Below, piece after piece: positions 43,611 to 52,573 of a DNA stretch of 64,000 nucleotides. A program made the translations under genes and the position numbers. The notes beneath the pieces were generated by a model. It saw nothing but the letters and a program-made list of their open reading frames with translations. It did no database searches and had not been told where the DNA came from. The stretch is from Neorhizobium populisoli (GTDB taxonomy: Bacteria; Pseudomonadota; Alphaproteobacteria; Rhizobiales; Rhizobiaceae), in NCBI RefSeq assembly GCF_019430945.1, contig NZ_JAHYCB010000002.1:310001-374000 (forward strand), written 5' to 3'. Numbering within the stretch: the stretch's first letter is position 1; the number at the start of each line of letters is the position of its first letter.

Positions 43611-44204
43611 ATGCCGCGTTCTGCCGCCGACCGCTACGATCTGCTGACGATCATTCTGCACTGGCTGATCGCAGCACTCATTGCGGGACTGTTGGTGCTC
43701 GGTTTCGTGATGACCCGTTCGTCGATCGATCCGGCTTTGAGTTTCTCGCTTTTCCAGTGGCACAAGTCCTTCGGCATGCTGGCGCTGCTGCTGGCGGCCG
43801 TGCGGCTGCTGCATTCGTGGCTTGTGGTGCGGGTAAAACCTACGGACGGCATGGGGCATGCCGAGCATCTGGCGGCAAGATCCATGCACCATGTCCTGCT
43901 TCTGCTCGCGGTCGCGGTGCCCCTGGCCGGTTGGCTGATCGCCTCGGTCTCGCCCCTGGAAATCCCCACTTTCGCATTCAACACCATCGTCATTCCGCAC
44001 CTGCCGGTGCCGAAATCCGATGCCGCCGAAGCCTGGTGGACGACGGTCCATGCGGTTCTGGCCTATTCCACGCTGGCGCTGGTCCTGCTGCATTCGCTGG
44101 CCGCGCTTCATCATCACTACCATCGGCATGACGGCGTGCTGGCGAGGATGTTTCCCCGCCGGCACCGTTCCGCCGAAACCTCCATCCGTGAGTTGAAACC
44201 ATGA
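43611..44204 (+). CDS. cytochrome b561-type membrane protein
   Basis: A 197-residue protein with four membrane segments and histidines in the helices suitable for b-heme ligation (HWLIAA, HKSFGML, HHVLLLLAVAVPLAGWL and TVHAVLAYS). Cytochrome b561 proteins pass electrons across the inner membrane. A GCCGGGC hairpin lies in the preceding gap. The gene overlaps the yceI gene by 4 bases (ATGA), a very common pairing: cytochrome b561 and YceI are often co-transcribed, and YceI proteins bind polyprenyl quinones. This suggests a shared role in quinone-linked stress handling, which is inference. Confidence 0.85.
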   Translation: MPRSAADRYDLLTIILHWLIAALIAGLLVLGFVMTRSSIDPALSFSLFQWHKSFGMLALLLAAVRLLHSWLVVRVKPTDGMGHAEHLAARSMHHVLLLLAVAVPLAGWLIASVSPLEIPTFAFNTIVIPHLPVPKSDAAEAWWTTVHAVLAYSTLALVLLHSLAALHHHYHRHDGVLARMFPRRHRSAETSIRELKP

Positions 44205-44788
44205 CCCAGAAATCCGTTCTCCTCGCAACCCTGCTTCTTTCCGCAGCCTTCCCGGCGGTCGGCCGATCGGCGGTCGAAGTTCCAAGCCTGAGTGCAGCGG
44301 CCGGCCGTTATGCGATCACGCCGAAGTCGAATATCGGCTTTGCCGTCGATCAGGTCGGCGGCGGCGGCATCAAGGGCCGGTTTGGCAAATTCTCCGGAAC
44401 CTTCAATCTGAAGGCGGGCGATCTTGCCCATTCCATCGTCAATTTCGAACTGCAGCCGGAAAGCGTCAGCACCGGTCAGGATCGCGTCGACGCCTTCCTG
44501 CGCTCCGGCGCGGTTTTCGATACGAGCCATTTCGAGAAGATCACGTTCCGCTCCGAGCGAGTGGAGCAGACCGGCCCGGACAGCGCCCACGTCAGCGGCA
44601 CCCTGACCGCCAAGGGACATAGCTCGCCCGAAAGTTTCGACGTGAAGCTGACATCCTTCGGTGACCGGTCGATCGCCTTCAACGTCAGCGGCAAGATTTT
44701 CCGCTCGCGTTATTCCATGGATGTGGGAACGCCGATCTATTCGAACGTCGTGCAGTTCGACATGATGATCGAGGGGCAACGCGACTGA
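44201..44788 (+). CDS. YceI family periplasmic lipid-binding protein
   Basis: A 195-residue protein with a signal peptide (MTQKSVLLATLLLSAAFPAVG) and the lipocalin-like YceI fold: RYAITPKSNIGFAVDQVGGG, KGRFGKFSGTFNL, DAFLRSGAVFDTSHFEKITFRS and HVSGTLTAKG. The barrel binds isoprenoid quinones or similar amphipathic ligands in the periplasm. It overlaps the cytochrome b561 gene by 4 bases and ends about 135 bases before the SDR gene, where the AraC-type direct repeat lies. No cysteine lipobox is seen. Confidence 0.87.
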   Translation: MTQKSVLLATLLLSAAFPAVGRSAVEVPSLSAAAGRYAITPKSNIGFAVDQVGGGGIKGRFGKFSGTFNLKAGDLAHSIVNFELQPESVSTGQDRVDAFLRSGAVFDTSHFEKITFRSERVEQTGPDSAHVSGTLTAKGHSSPESFDVKLTSFGDRSIAFNVSGKIFRSRYSMDVGTPIYSNVVQFDMMIEGQRD

Positions 44789-44826
44789 CCTTACGGCCGC
44801 AGCCATCAGCTGTCGCCGCTAGAACG

Positions 44827-44857
44827 CGATTGGCATGATCCGATAGCCGATTGGCAT
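44827..44857. promoter_or_regulatory. direct repeat, likely AraC-family operator
   Basis: The 10-base sequence CGATTGGCAT appears twice, at 44827-44836 and 44848-44857. The centre-to-centre distance is 21 bases, two turns of the helix, the standard spacing of the two half-sites contacted by AraC-type proteins. It lies about 65 bases before the SDR gene; the AraC regulator gene follows that gene. Confidence 0.6.
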
Positions 44858-44923
44858 CGCCTGCCAGTGCGCAGGGTGCGTTCTGCCCATAGCTTGTGCT
44901 CATCAACCCCGAAGGAGCACATC

Positions 44924-45739
44924 ATGACCAAGACCATCCTCATCACCGGCACATCCAGCGGCCTCGGCCGCGCCACCGCCAAGCTTTTCCAGGAAAAAGG
45001 CTGGAATGTCATCGCCACGATGCGTTCGCCGGAACAGGAAACGGAGCTGACGCAGCTCGACAACACGCTGGTGACCCGTCTGGACGTCCAGGATGCCGAG
45101 ACGATCCGTTCGGCGGTGGAAGCGGGACTTGCACGGTTCGGCCGTATCGATGCCCTGGTCAACAATGCGGGTTACGGCGCCTACGGCCCGCTGGAAGCGA
45201 CGCCGTTCGAAAAAATCCGCCGCCAGTTCGATGTCAACGTTCTCGGCTTGCTGGCCACGACACAGGCGGTTCTGCCGCATTTCCGCGCTAACCGCAGCGG
45301 CACCATCGTCAACGTGTCGTCGATCGGCGGCCGTATGGCTTTCCCCATGGGTACGCTCTATCACGGCACGAAATTTGCGGTGGAAGGCCTGTCGGAATCG
45401 CTGCAATACGAGCTGGCGCCGCTGGGCATCGCGGTCAAGCTCGTCGAGCCGGGCGGTATCAAGACCGATTTCGGCGGTCGCTCCTTCGATCTGACCAATG
45501 ATGAAAGCATTGCCGAATATCAGCCGCTCATGCAGGCGCTGTTCGGTTTCTTCGGCCCGATGATGGAAAATGCGTCGGAGCCCGAGCAGATCGCCCAGGT
45601 CATCTATTCAGCCACGACTGACGGAACCGGCCAGCTTCGTTATGCGGCAGGCGCGGATGCAGTGCAGGTTCTTGGTCAACGGGCCGCCGTGGATGACGCC
45701 ACGTTCTTTGCCGGCATGAGATCGCAGTTCGGGCTCTGA
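44924..45739 (+). CDS. short-chain dehydrogenase/reductase (SDR)
   Basis: A 271-residue SDR protein. The cofactor loop TGTSSGLGR near residues 8-16, the NNAGYGAYG segment, and the catalytic Ser with the Y-x-x-x-K motif (SSIGG...TLYHGTKFAVEG) are intact; the substrate-loop part is ELAPLGIAVKLVEPGGIKTDFGG. Substrate unknown; the type fits an oxidoreductase for a small alcohol or ketone. ATG 44924 follows GGAGCAC and is preferred over an open upstream extension. The gene is followed after 40 bases by an AraC regulator on the same strand and preceded by a direct repeat that this regulator could bind. Confidence 0.88.
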   Translation: MTKTILITGTSSGLGRATAKLFQEKGWNVIATMRSPEQETELTQLDNTLVTRLDVQDAETIRSAVEAGLARFGRIDALVNNAGYGAYGPLEATPFEKIRRQFDVNVLGLLATTQAVLPHFRANRSGTIVNVSSIGGRMAFPMGTLYHGTKFAVEGLSESLQYELAPLGIAVKLVEPGGIKTDFGGRSFDLTNDESIAEYQPLMQALFGFFGPMMENASEPEQIAQVIYSATTDGTGQLRYAAGADAVQVLGQRAAVDDATFFAGMRSQFGL

Positions 45740-45778
45740 TCATTCCCGTCGCTCCGTCTTGCCCACAGAGGCGGAGCG

Positions 45779-46804
45779 ATGGACAACCGGCTTCTGCCGA
45801 TTCTAAGGTCACTCATGCAAACCCTCACCTACGCTCTCGACACGACCTGGCGCATTCTCCTCGCGGACCTCGGGGTCTCGGCCGCCAATGTGCTGCGCCG
45901 CGCCGGACTTCCCGACGATTTGCTGCACCAGCCGTCCGTGCGGCTTGTGCCGGAGGACTATTATCGCCTTTGGAATGGCGCCGAGCAGGAGAAGGGCGAT
46001 CCGCTCTTTGCGATAAGGGTCTGCGAAGCCGTCCGCAGCGAATCCTTTTCTCCTCCGCTGTTTGCGGCGCTTTGCAGCCCCAATCTCTCGGTGGCGGCCC
46101 AGCGCGTGGCCAAATACAAGCGGCTGATCGGCCCCATGCAGATGGACGTGCGCGAAGACCGTGATGCGCTGACGATAGAATTCGCCTGGCAGGGCGGGGC
46201 ACAAGCGCCTCCGGCCTCGCTGGTCATGATGGAACTGCTTTTCTGCGTCACGCTGGTCCGGATCGGCACCCGGGAAGCGATCCGGCCGATCGATGTGACG
46301 ACGACCGACCTGCCGTCACCGCTTGTCCCTTACGAGGAGTTCTTCGGCACGCGTCCGCGCCGCGGACCTTTTCACAGCGTCAGTTTCGCGATCTCCGACG
46401 CGGTTCGCCCCTTTCTGACGTCGAACGAACCTCTCTGGGCCGCCTTCGAACCCGATCTTCGCCAGCGTCTCGCAGATCTCGATGCTTCCGTAACGGTCGC
46501 AAAACGCGTCCGGGCAGCGCTTCACGAAGGCATCCCGAGCGGATTGACGACGATGGAAGCGATCGCCGGCAAGCTGGCGGTCAGCAAACGCACGCTGCAG
46601 CGGCGTATCGAGGCCGAGGGCACGAGTTTTCAGCAGATATTAAAGGAAACGCGGGAAGCCCTGGCGCGTCACTATCTTGAAAAGACGGCGCTCCCCGCAT
46701 CCGAAATCTCATTCCTGTTGGGCTTCGACGAGCCCAATTCCTTCTACCGTGCTTTCAGAGGCTGGACGGGCAGGACGCCCGACAGCGTGAGACAAGGCGC
46801 CTGA
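45779..46804 (+). CDS. AraC family transcriptional regulator
   Basis: A 341-residue protein with an N-terminal arabinose-binding-type domain of the OruR/AraC_binding_2 look (LADLGVSAANVLRRAGLPDDLLHQP) and C-terminal double helix-turn-helix (EAIAGKLAVSKRTLQRRIEAEGTSFQQILKETREALARHYL, SEISFLLGFDEPNSFYRAFRGWTGRTPDSVR). The family activates genes in response to a ligand. It lies 40 bases after the SDR gene. GGCGGAGCG precedes ATG 45779; ATG 45815 is an alternative start. The likely target is the SDR gene via the direct repeat; ligand unknown. Confidence 0.88.
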   Translation: MDNRLLPILRSLMQTLTYALDTTWRILLADLGVSAANVLRRAGLPDDLLHQPSVRLVPEDYYRLWNGAEQEKGDPLFAIRVCEAVRSESFSPPLFAALCSPNLSVAAQRVAKYKRLIGPMQMDVREDRDALTIEFAWQGGAQAPPASLVMMELLFCVTLVRIGTREAIRPIDVTTTDLPSPLVPYEEFFGTRPRRGPFHSVSFAISDAVRPFLTSNEPLWAAFEPDLRQRLADLDASVTVAKRVRAALHEGIPSGLTTMEAIAGKLAVSKRTLQRRIEAEGTSFQQILKETREALARHYLEKTALPASEISFLLGFDEPNSFYRAFRGWTGRTPDSVRQGA

Positions 46805-46857
46805 CAGGATGTGGCAATTGAGGCCCACGCCCCCGCAATGCGGTCGCAGCTTGAGCC

Positions 46858-48777
46858 TCAGCCCGCAAACCCGACGCCGACCCGGCTCTGGCCGAGCGCC
46901 TTGAACACGGTCGAGACGATACCGGCGCGATCGAGCCCGGCCTTGGCATACATCGCATCCGGGCTTGCCTGTTCCATCCAGACATCCGGCAGGATCATCG
47001 AGCGGATTTTTAGGCCATGGTCGAGCAGGCCCTCCGAGCTCAGGAACTGCAGCACGTGGCCGCCGAAGCCGCCGACGGCGCCTTCTTCGATGGTGATCAG
47101 CACTTCATGATGGCGGACGAGCTGACGGATCAGGTCATGATCCAGCGGCTTGGCGAAACGCGCATCGGCGACAGCGGTAGAGAGGCCCGCGGCATCGAGG
47201 TCTTCGGCCGCCAGCAGACAATCCTTCAGTCGAGTGCCGAAGGAGAGGAGGGCCACCTTGGCACCCTGCTTGACGACACGGCCCTTGCCGATTTCAAGAA
47301 TCTGACCACGCTCCGGCAGCTCGACGCCGACGCCTTCGCCGCGGGGATAACGGAAGGAGATCGGGCCGTCGTCATAAGCTGCGGCGGTGCGCACCATGTG
47401 CTTCAGTTCCGCCTCGTCGGCGGCGGCCATCACCACCATGCCCGGCAGGGTGGCGAGGAAGGTCGTGTCGAACGAACCCGCATGGGTCGGCCCATCGGCA
47501 CCGACGAAACCGGCGCGGTCGATCGGGAAACGGACCGGCAGACCCTGGATCGCCACGTCATGCACGACCTGGTCGTAACCGCGCTGCAGGAAGGTGGAAT
47601 AGATGGCGCAGAATGGCTTGTAGCCTTCCGCCGCGAGACCGGCCGCAAACGTCACCGCATGCTGTTCTGCAATGCCGACATCAAAGGTGCGCAGCGGAAA
47701 GGCTTCCTGCAGTTTGTCGAGACCGGTGCCATTCGGCATGGCGGCGGTAATACCGACGATCTTGTCGTCGTAGCCCGCTTCCTGCACCAGCGCTTCGCCG
47801 AAGACGCTCGTATAGGAGGGCGCGTTCGGCTTGGCCTTGGCCTGCGCGCCGGTGATGACGTCGAACTTGTTGACGCCATGATACTTGTCGGCAGCGGCTT
47901 CCGCCGGCGCGTAACCCTTGCCCTTCTGGGTGACCACATGGATCAGCACCGGACCGCGTGCATGGTCGCGCACGTTACGCAGCACCGGCAGAAGGTGGTC
48001 GAAAGAGTGACCGTCGATAGGGCCGATGTGATAAAAGCCCATTTCCTCGAACATCGTGCCGCCGGTCACGTAACCGCGGGCATGTTCGACGGCGCGGGTA
48101 ATCGCCCGGTCGACATTCTTGCCGAGATAGGCCGTCAGTTTCTTGCCGAGATCGCGGAAGCCCATATAGGTGCGGCCGGAGGCAAGCCGAGCCAGATAGG
48201 CGCTCATCGCGCCGGTCGGCGGGGCGATCGACATGTCGTTGTCGTTGAGGATGACGATCAGCCGCGCATCGAGCGCGCCGGCATTGTTCAGCGCCTCATA
48301 GGCCATGCCGGCCGACATCGCGCCGTCGCCGATTACGGCGATCACATTGCGCTTCGAGCCGGAAAGATCGGCCGCGACTGCCATGCCGAGACCGGCGGAG
48401 ATCGAGGTCGACGAATGGGCGGCGCCAAAGGGGTCGTATTCGCTCTCGGCCCGCCGGGTGAAGCCGGAAAGCCCGTCCTCCTGGCGCAGCGTCCGGATAC
48501 GGTCCCGGCGTCCGGTGAGGATCTTGTGCGGATAACACTGGTGGCCGACATCGAAGATCAGCTTGTCGTCCGGCGTGTTGAACACCTTGTGGATCGCGAC
48601 CGTCAGTTCGACCACGCCCAGGCCGGCGCCGAGATGGCCGCCGGTACGGGAGACGGCATCGATCATCTCGTCACGCACTTCGCGGGCAAGCTGCGGCAGG
48701 TCACGGTCCTCGACCTGGCGCAGGTCGGCGGGAATGATGACCTTGTCGAGCAGCGGCGTGGCGGGCGTTGATGTCAC
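46858..48777 (-). CDS. dxs: 1-deoxy-D-xylulose-5-phosphate synthase
   Basis: A 639-residue thiamine-diphosphate enzyme that joins pyruvate and glyceraldehyde-3-phosphate, the first committed step of isoprenoid synthesis by the MEP pathway, feeding ubiquinone (see ubiA), hopanoids and carotenoids. Motifs: [39 protein letters not shown] (ThDP and Mg), YHGVNKFDV, and the C-terminal transketolase parts [19 protein letters not shown] and [15 protein letters not shown]. Length normal. In related genomes dxs usually sits next to xseB upstream and tlyA downstream. Here each side has an added block: pirin/TRAP/grpB and DUF4424-to-AraC. Confidence 0.97.
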   Translation of the reverse strand: MTSTPATPLLDKVIIPADLRQVEDRDLPQLAREVRDEMIDAVSRTGGHLGAGLGVVELTVAIHKVFNTPDDKLIFDVGHQCYPHKILTGRRDRIRTLRQEDGLSGFTRRAESEYDPFGAAHSSTSISAGLGMAVAADLSGSKRNVIAVIGDGAMSAGMAYEALNNAGALDARLIVILNDNDMSIAPPTGAMSAYLARLASGRTYMGFRDLGKKLTAYLGKNVDRAITRAVEHARGYVTGGTMFEEMGFYHIGPIDGHSFDHLLPVLRNVRDHARGPVLIHVVTQKGKGYAPAEAAADKYHGVNKFDVITGAQAKAKPNAPSYTSVFGEALVQEAGYDDKIVGITAAMPNGTGLDKLQEAFPLRTFDVGIAEQHAVTFAAGLAAEGYKPFCAIYSTFLQRGYDQVVHDVAIQGLPVRFPIDRAGFVGADGPTHAGSFDTTFLATLPGMVVMAAADEAELKHMVRTAAAYDDGPISFRYPRGEGVGVELPERGQILEIGKGRVVKQGAKVALLSFGTRLKDCLLAAEDLDAAGLSTAVADARFAKPLDHDLIRQLVRHHEVLITIEEGAVGGFGGHVLQFLSSEGLLDHGLKIRSMILPDVWMEQASPDAMYAKAGLDRAGIVSTVFKALGQSRVGVGFAG

Positions 48778-48890
48778 GGAATGCGGCCTCTCATCTCGTC
48801 GGCAAATCGTCTTGCCGGAAAGTCTGTCATCCTCAACATGAGAAGAAAACAGGCTTTTTCAAGTTATATGATCCGGCGTTCTAACCGATT

Positions 48891-49814
48891 TTAACCTATC
48901 GGCAAGGGGACAAACTCTTCCTCGTCGCCCGGTACGATATCGAAACGGCCGGTGCGCCACTCTTCCTTGGCCTTTTCGATCCGCTCCTTGGAGGAGGAGA
49001 CGAAATTCCACCAGATATAACGCTTGGAGTTGAGCGCAGCACCGCCGAACAGCATCAGATGACAGCCCATCTCGCCGGCTTCCAGCGTGATATTGTCCCC
49101 CGGCCGGAAGACGAGAAGCTGGTCTGCCGCGAACCGGTCGCCGGAGACGACAAGCTCGCCGGACAGGATGTAGATCGCCCGCTCCTCATGTGCCGCCGCA
49201 AACGGGAAGCGCCGGCCAGGCTCGAGCCGAAGATCGACGTAGAGCGTGTCGCTGAAGGTCGGAACCGGCGAGCCGAGCCCTTCAAACGAACCGATCACCA
49301 CGCGACCGGTCGCGCCATCCGCTTCGATCAGCGGCATGGATTCCTTAGCCGTATGCGCAAAGGCCGGATCGATCTCCTCCTTGTCGTCCGGCAGCGCCAG
49401 CCAGGTCTGCAGGCCGGAAACCGACATCGGATGGCCGCGCAGGTTTTCCGGCGTGCGTTCCGAATGCACGATGCCGCGGCCGGCGGTCATCAGGTTGATG
49501 TCGCCTGGACGGATGACGAGTTCGGTACCGAGGCTGTCACGATGCTTGATCTCGCCGTCGAACAGATAGGTGACGGTCGAAAGCCCGATATGCGGATGCG
49601 GCTTGACGTCCAGCGCCTCGTCGGCGCGCAGCAGCGCCGGCCCCATCCGGTCGAAGAAGATGAACGGCCCGACCAGCCGCCGCCGGCTTGTCGGCAGCGC
49701 GCGCCGCACCTGGAAGCCGCCGATATCGCTGGTGCGCGGAATGATCAGGTTCTCGATCGCATCGCAGGCAAATGCATCACCCGCGACCGGGTCTTTTCCG
49801 GGAAAGAAGGACAT
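48891..49814 (-). CDS. pirin family protein
   Basis: A 307-residue bicupin of the pirin family. Conserved items: RRALPTSRRRLVGPFIFFDRMGP, PHPHIGLSTVTYLFDGEI with metal-binding His residues, and MTAGRGIVHSERTPE. The C-terminal part has IYILSGELVVSG and the pirin_C end. Pirins have quercetinase or regulatory roles; the substrate is unknown here. ATG 49814 is the preferred start because conserved sequence begins close after it; 46 upstream residues in the open frame look unrelated. It lies downstream of the DUF1850 gene by 77 bases and may share its transcript. Confidence 0.88.
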   Translation of the reverse strand: MSFFPGKDPVAGDAFACDAIENLIIPRTSDIGGFQVRRALPTSRRRLVGPFIFFDRMGPALLRADEALDVKPHPHIGLSTVTYLFDGEIKHRDSLGTELVIRPGDINLMTAGRGIVHSERTPENLRGHPMSVSGLQTWLALPDDKEEIDPAFAHTAKESMPLIEADGATGRVVIGSFEGLGSPVPTFSDTLYVDLRLEPGRRFPFAAAHEERAIYILSGELVVSGDRFAADQLLVFRPGDNITLEAGEMGCHLMLFGGAALNSKRYIWWNFVSSSKERIEKAKEEWRTGRFDIVPGDEEEFVPLPIG

Positions 49815-49891
49815 GGCCGGTCTCCGATTGTTTGAACCGAACCTAGCCTTTCGGAACGGGTATGAACAGGTTCCGTATGGAGATGGACTGT

Positions 49892-50254
49892 CTACTCCCT
49901 GCAGGGTTCCAGCACGACGTCCTCGCCTGCCTTCGCGCCAAGCTCCAGGCACCCGCCGTTATAACAAAGCGTCCATGCGCTCGGCGTCATGCCGGATGCC
50001 GCCAGCGAAACACTGCTCTGAGCCGGTAGCGAAGGGCGCCAGACCCACCAGCCATCCCGCAAAACCGCATCCGGGCCGGGCTCCATGCCGGCACCCGAAC
50101 CTTTGATCGCGGCTTCGCGGATTTCCAGCCCGGCAGGCGTCACGCCCCAGGTCTCCCGCCATTCCGTCTTCTGTACCGAATGGGTCCACGACAGCGTGAA
50201 GAGCGACAAAGCGAGCGCCGTCACCTTGCCGCCGGCGAGGATGCAGAGACTCAA
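49892..50254 (-). CDS. DUF1850 domain protein
   Basis: A 120-residue protein with an N-terminal hydrophobic stretch (CILAGGKVTALALSLFTLSW) that may be a signal anchor, then a domain fitting DUF1850: FTLSWTHSVQKTEWRETWGVTPAGLEIREAAIKGSGAGME. DUF1850 genes commonly sit beside TRAP-TAXI transporter genes, and here the permease ends 18 bases upstream on the same strand, so the assignment is supported by context. It might be an accessory subunit of the transporter. Function unknown. Confidence 0.78.
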   Translation of the reverse strand: MSLCILAGGKVTALALSLFTLSWTHSVQKTEWRETWGVTPAGLEIREAAIKGSGAGMEPGPDAVLRDGWWVWRPSLPAQSSVSLAASGMTPSAWTLCYNGGCLELGAKAGEDVVLEPCRE

Positions 50255-50272
50255 GGTTTAAGCCTCCTTGGT

Positions 50273-52381
50273 TCAGCCGAGCGCCGGAGTGGCCGTCGCA
50301 TTTTTCGTCCGCCACCAGTGCCAGCCGATCAGTGCGACAGTCATCACCCAGCCCAGTTCGTCGGTCCATGGCAGGGCCAGAACCAGCAGCACACCGGCCA
50401 GGAATGCGAGCATCCGTTCCCAGATCGCCAACCGTGCAAACAGGAAGCCGACGACCGTCGCGCCCCAGAGCACGATACCGGCACAGGTCTTGACGAAGAC
50501 ATAAGCCACCTCGCCCCAATAGCCGATATAGGCGGAAAGCGGGCCGGGGTCCTGCAGCATCAGGGCAGGGGTATAGACCGCCATGTAGGGCACGAGGAAA
50601 CCGGCGATTGCCAGTTTCACCGCCTGCACGCCGATCTTCATGCCGGATTCCTTCGCCATCGGTGCTGCCGCATAGGCAGCCAGCGCGACGGGCGGCGTCA
50701 GATCCGCCATGATGCCAAAATAGAAGACGAACATATGGCTGACGATCAGTGGCACGCCGAGTTCCAAAAGCGCCGGGCCGGCCAGCGACGAGGTGATGAT
50801 GTAGTTCGGAATGGTCGGAATGCCCATGCCGAGCACGAGGCAGACAAGCATGGTCAGGACCAGCGAAATGAACAGGTTATCGCGGCCGATATCGATGATC
50901 GCACCGATCATCGTGGAGGCGATGCCCGTCAGCGTCAGCGTGCCGATGACGATGCCGACGATGGCGCAGGCGATGCCGACGGGCAGGGCGTTCTTGGCGC
51001 CTTCTGCCAGCGAGTCGACACAGATCATCAGCGTTTCGCGACCACCCTTGAAGACGAGGCAAGCGATGATCAGCAGGATGATCAGCCCCATCAGGAAGGT
51101 GACGCCGAATTCGAAGAAGCTTGCGGACGCCAGACCGACGGCGATCCAGAAGACGACCCGGAAGGCGGTCGGGCCGATCATCGCGGCAATCGGCGTCGAG
51201 AGGATCAGCACGATCGTCAGCGCCAGGCCCATCGTGCCGGCAAAGATCGGCGTATAGCCGGCAAACAGCAGGTAGATCAGCGCGGCAAGCGGCAGGATCA
51301 GCGGCCAGTGCTGCTTGATTGCGGCCCAGGCACTCGGCAGCTCGTCCTTGGACATGCCGCGCAGGCCCGCCTTGCCCGCCTCCAGATGCACCTGCCAGAA
51401 GCAGGCGCCGAAATAGAGGATGGCCGGGATGATCGCCGCCTTGACCACTTCCGCATAGGAAATGTTCAGCGTCTCCGCCATGATGAAGGCGACCGCGCCC
51501 ATGACCGGCGGCATGATCTGTCCGCCCATCGAGGACGTCGCCTCGACCGCGCCGGCAAAGGCCGAGCGGAAACCAAAACGTTTCATCAGCGGAATGGTGA
51601 ACTGGCCGGACGCAACCACATTGGCGACGCCCGAACCGGAAATCGTCCCCATCAGTGCCGACGACAGCACGCAAACCTGCGCCGGCCCGCCGCGCCAATG
51701 GCCGACGAGCCCGAGCGCCACGTCGTTGAACAGCGCGATCATGCCCGCCCGTTCGAGGAAGGCTGCGAAGACGACGAAGATGAAGATATAGGCCGCCGAG
51801 ACATAGACCGGCGTGCCGTAGATCCCCTCCGTGCCATAGGCGAAATAATCGATGATCTGGTCGAAGAAATAACCGCGCGTCTGCAGCGCGCCGGGGGCAT
51901 ATTGCCCGAAGAAACAATAGGCGAGGAAGATGGCGCAGAGAATGGTCAGCGGCAGGCCCATCAGCTGACGGGCGCCCTCGAACACCAGAACGATCAGCAC
52001 CACGCCGCAGATGATGTCCGGCGTGGTGAGGAAACCGCTGCGCTGCAGGAGCGGCGCATATTCTACCCAGTTGTAGATACCGGTCGCGAAACCGGCGATG
52101 CCGAGAAACCAGAACCAGCTCTTGCTAAGCGGCGTCCTGGCGCGCAGCTGCGCCAGAAGGCCGAAACCGAGCAGCAGCAGGAAGGCCACGTGCATGGCCC
52201 GGATCACCTGGCTCGGCAGAAACGCATAAGCCGCAGTTGCGAGCTGGAAGGTGGAAAATGCCAGCGCGATCCCGAAGGTGATCTTCGCGCCGATCCCGTC
52301 TCCCCATCCGGCCGGCAGGCCCTCGATCGGCTCTTCGGCGCTTTGCGGCGTCATCGGGTGGTGCATGGCGGGTGAGGACAT
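50273..52381 (-). CDS. TRAP transporter fused permease (TAXI type)
   Basis: A 702-residue membrane protein combining the small and large TRAP permease subunits in one chain. Segments with strong hydrophobicity run throughout; the large-subunit features are FLERAGMIALFNDVALGLVG, GTISGSGVANVVASGQFTIPLMKRFGF, ATSSMGGQIMPPVMGAVAFIMAETL and GMGIPTIPNYI with LAAYAAAPMAKES. It takes up an organic acid-like substrate with Na+ or H+ gradient energy, in partnership with the TAXI binding protein encoded upstream. ATG 52381 (MSSPAM) is chosen; the open frame runs into the palindromic element upstream. Substrate unknown. Confidence 0.92.
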   Translation of the reverse strand: MSSPAMHHPMTPQSAEEPIEGLPAGWGDGIGAKITFGIALAFSTFQLATAAYAFLPSQVIRAMHVAFLLLLGFGLLAQLRARTPLSKSWFWFLGIAGFATGIYNWVEYAPLLQRSGFLTTPDIICGVVLIVLVFEGARQLMGLPLTILCAIFLAYCFFGQYAPGALQTRGYFFDQIIDYFAYGTEGIYGTPVYVSAAYIFIFVVFAAFLERAGMIALFNDVALGLVGHWRGGPAQVCVLSSALMGTISGSGVANVVASGQFTIPLMKRFGFRSAFAGAVEATSSMGGQIMPPVMGAVAFIMAETLNISYAEVVKAAIIPAILYFGACFWQVHLEAGKAGLRGMSKDELPSAWAAIKQHWPLILPLAALIYLLFAGYTPIFAGTMGLALTIVLILSTPIAAMIGPTAFRVVFWIAVGLASASFFEFGVTFLMGLIILLIIACLVFKGGRETLMICVDSLAEGAKNALPVGIACAIVGIVIGTLTLTGIASTMIGAIIDIGRDNLFISLVLTMLVCLVLGMGIPTIPNYIITSSLAGPALLELGVPLIVSHMFVFYFGIMADLTPPVALAAYAAAPMAKESGMKIGVQAVKLAIAGFLVPYMAVYTPALMLQDPGPLSAYIGYWGEVAYVFVKTCAGIVLWGATVVGFLFARLAIWERMLAFLAGVLLVLALPWTDELGWVMTVALIGWHWWRTKNATATPALG

Positions 52382-52397
52382 GGTGTCTCCGGTAGGC

Positions 52398-52561
52398 TGC
52401 CCCTCAGCAAAAGAGCAGCTTTTGCTGCTCTCAACTTCTCCCCGTCGGCGGGGAGGGGAACGCGCCATTCGGCAACGTCCGATGAGAGACTTCGAGGGTG
52501 CGGCATGTATCCTTCTCCCCACGAGCGGGAAGAAGGTGCCCGGCAGGGCGAATGAGGGGCA
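52398..52561. repeat. RIME-like intergenic palindromic element
   Basis: A 164-bp element bounded by the inverted 9-mers TGCCCCTCA and TGAGGGGCA, with internal palindromes (AGAGCAGC-TTTT-GCTGCTCT, CTCCCCGTCGGCGGGGAG) and CCTTCTCCCC...GGGAAGAAGG. The GGTGCCCGGCAGGGCGAATGAGG end is the usual look of Rhizobium intergenic mosaic elements. It lies between the binding-protein and permease genes of the TRAP operon. Confidence 0.75.
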
Positions 52562-52573
52562 AACCCTCCGGTC

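Noticed and set aside
50180..52375. 731-codon open frame on the plus strand across the TRAP permease
   Set aside because: It is antisense to a clear permease, rich in Asp/Arg/His/Gln low-complexity sequence, and has no recognisable domain.
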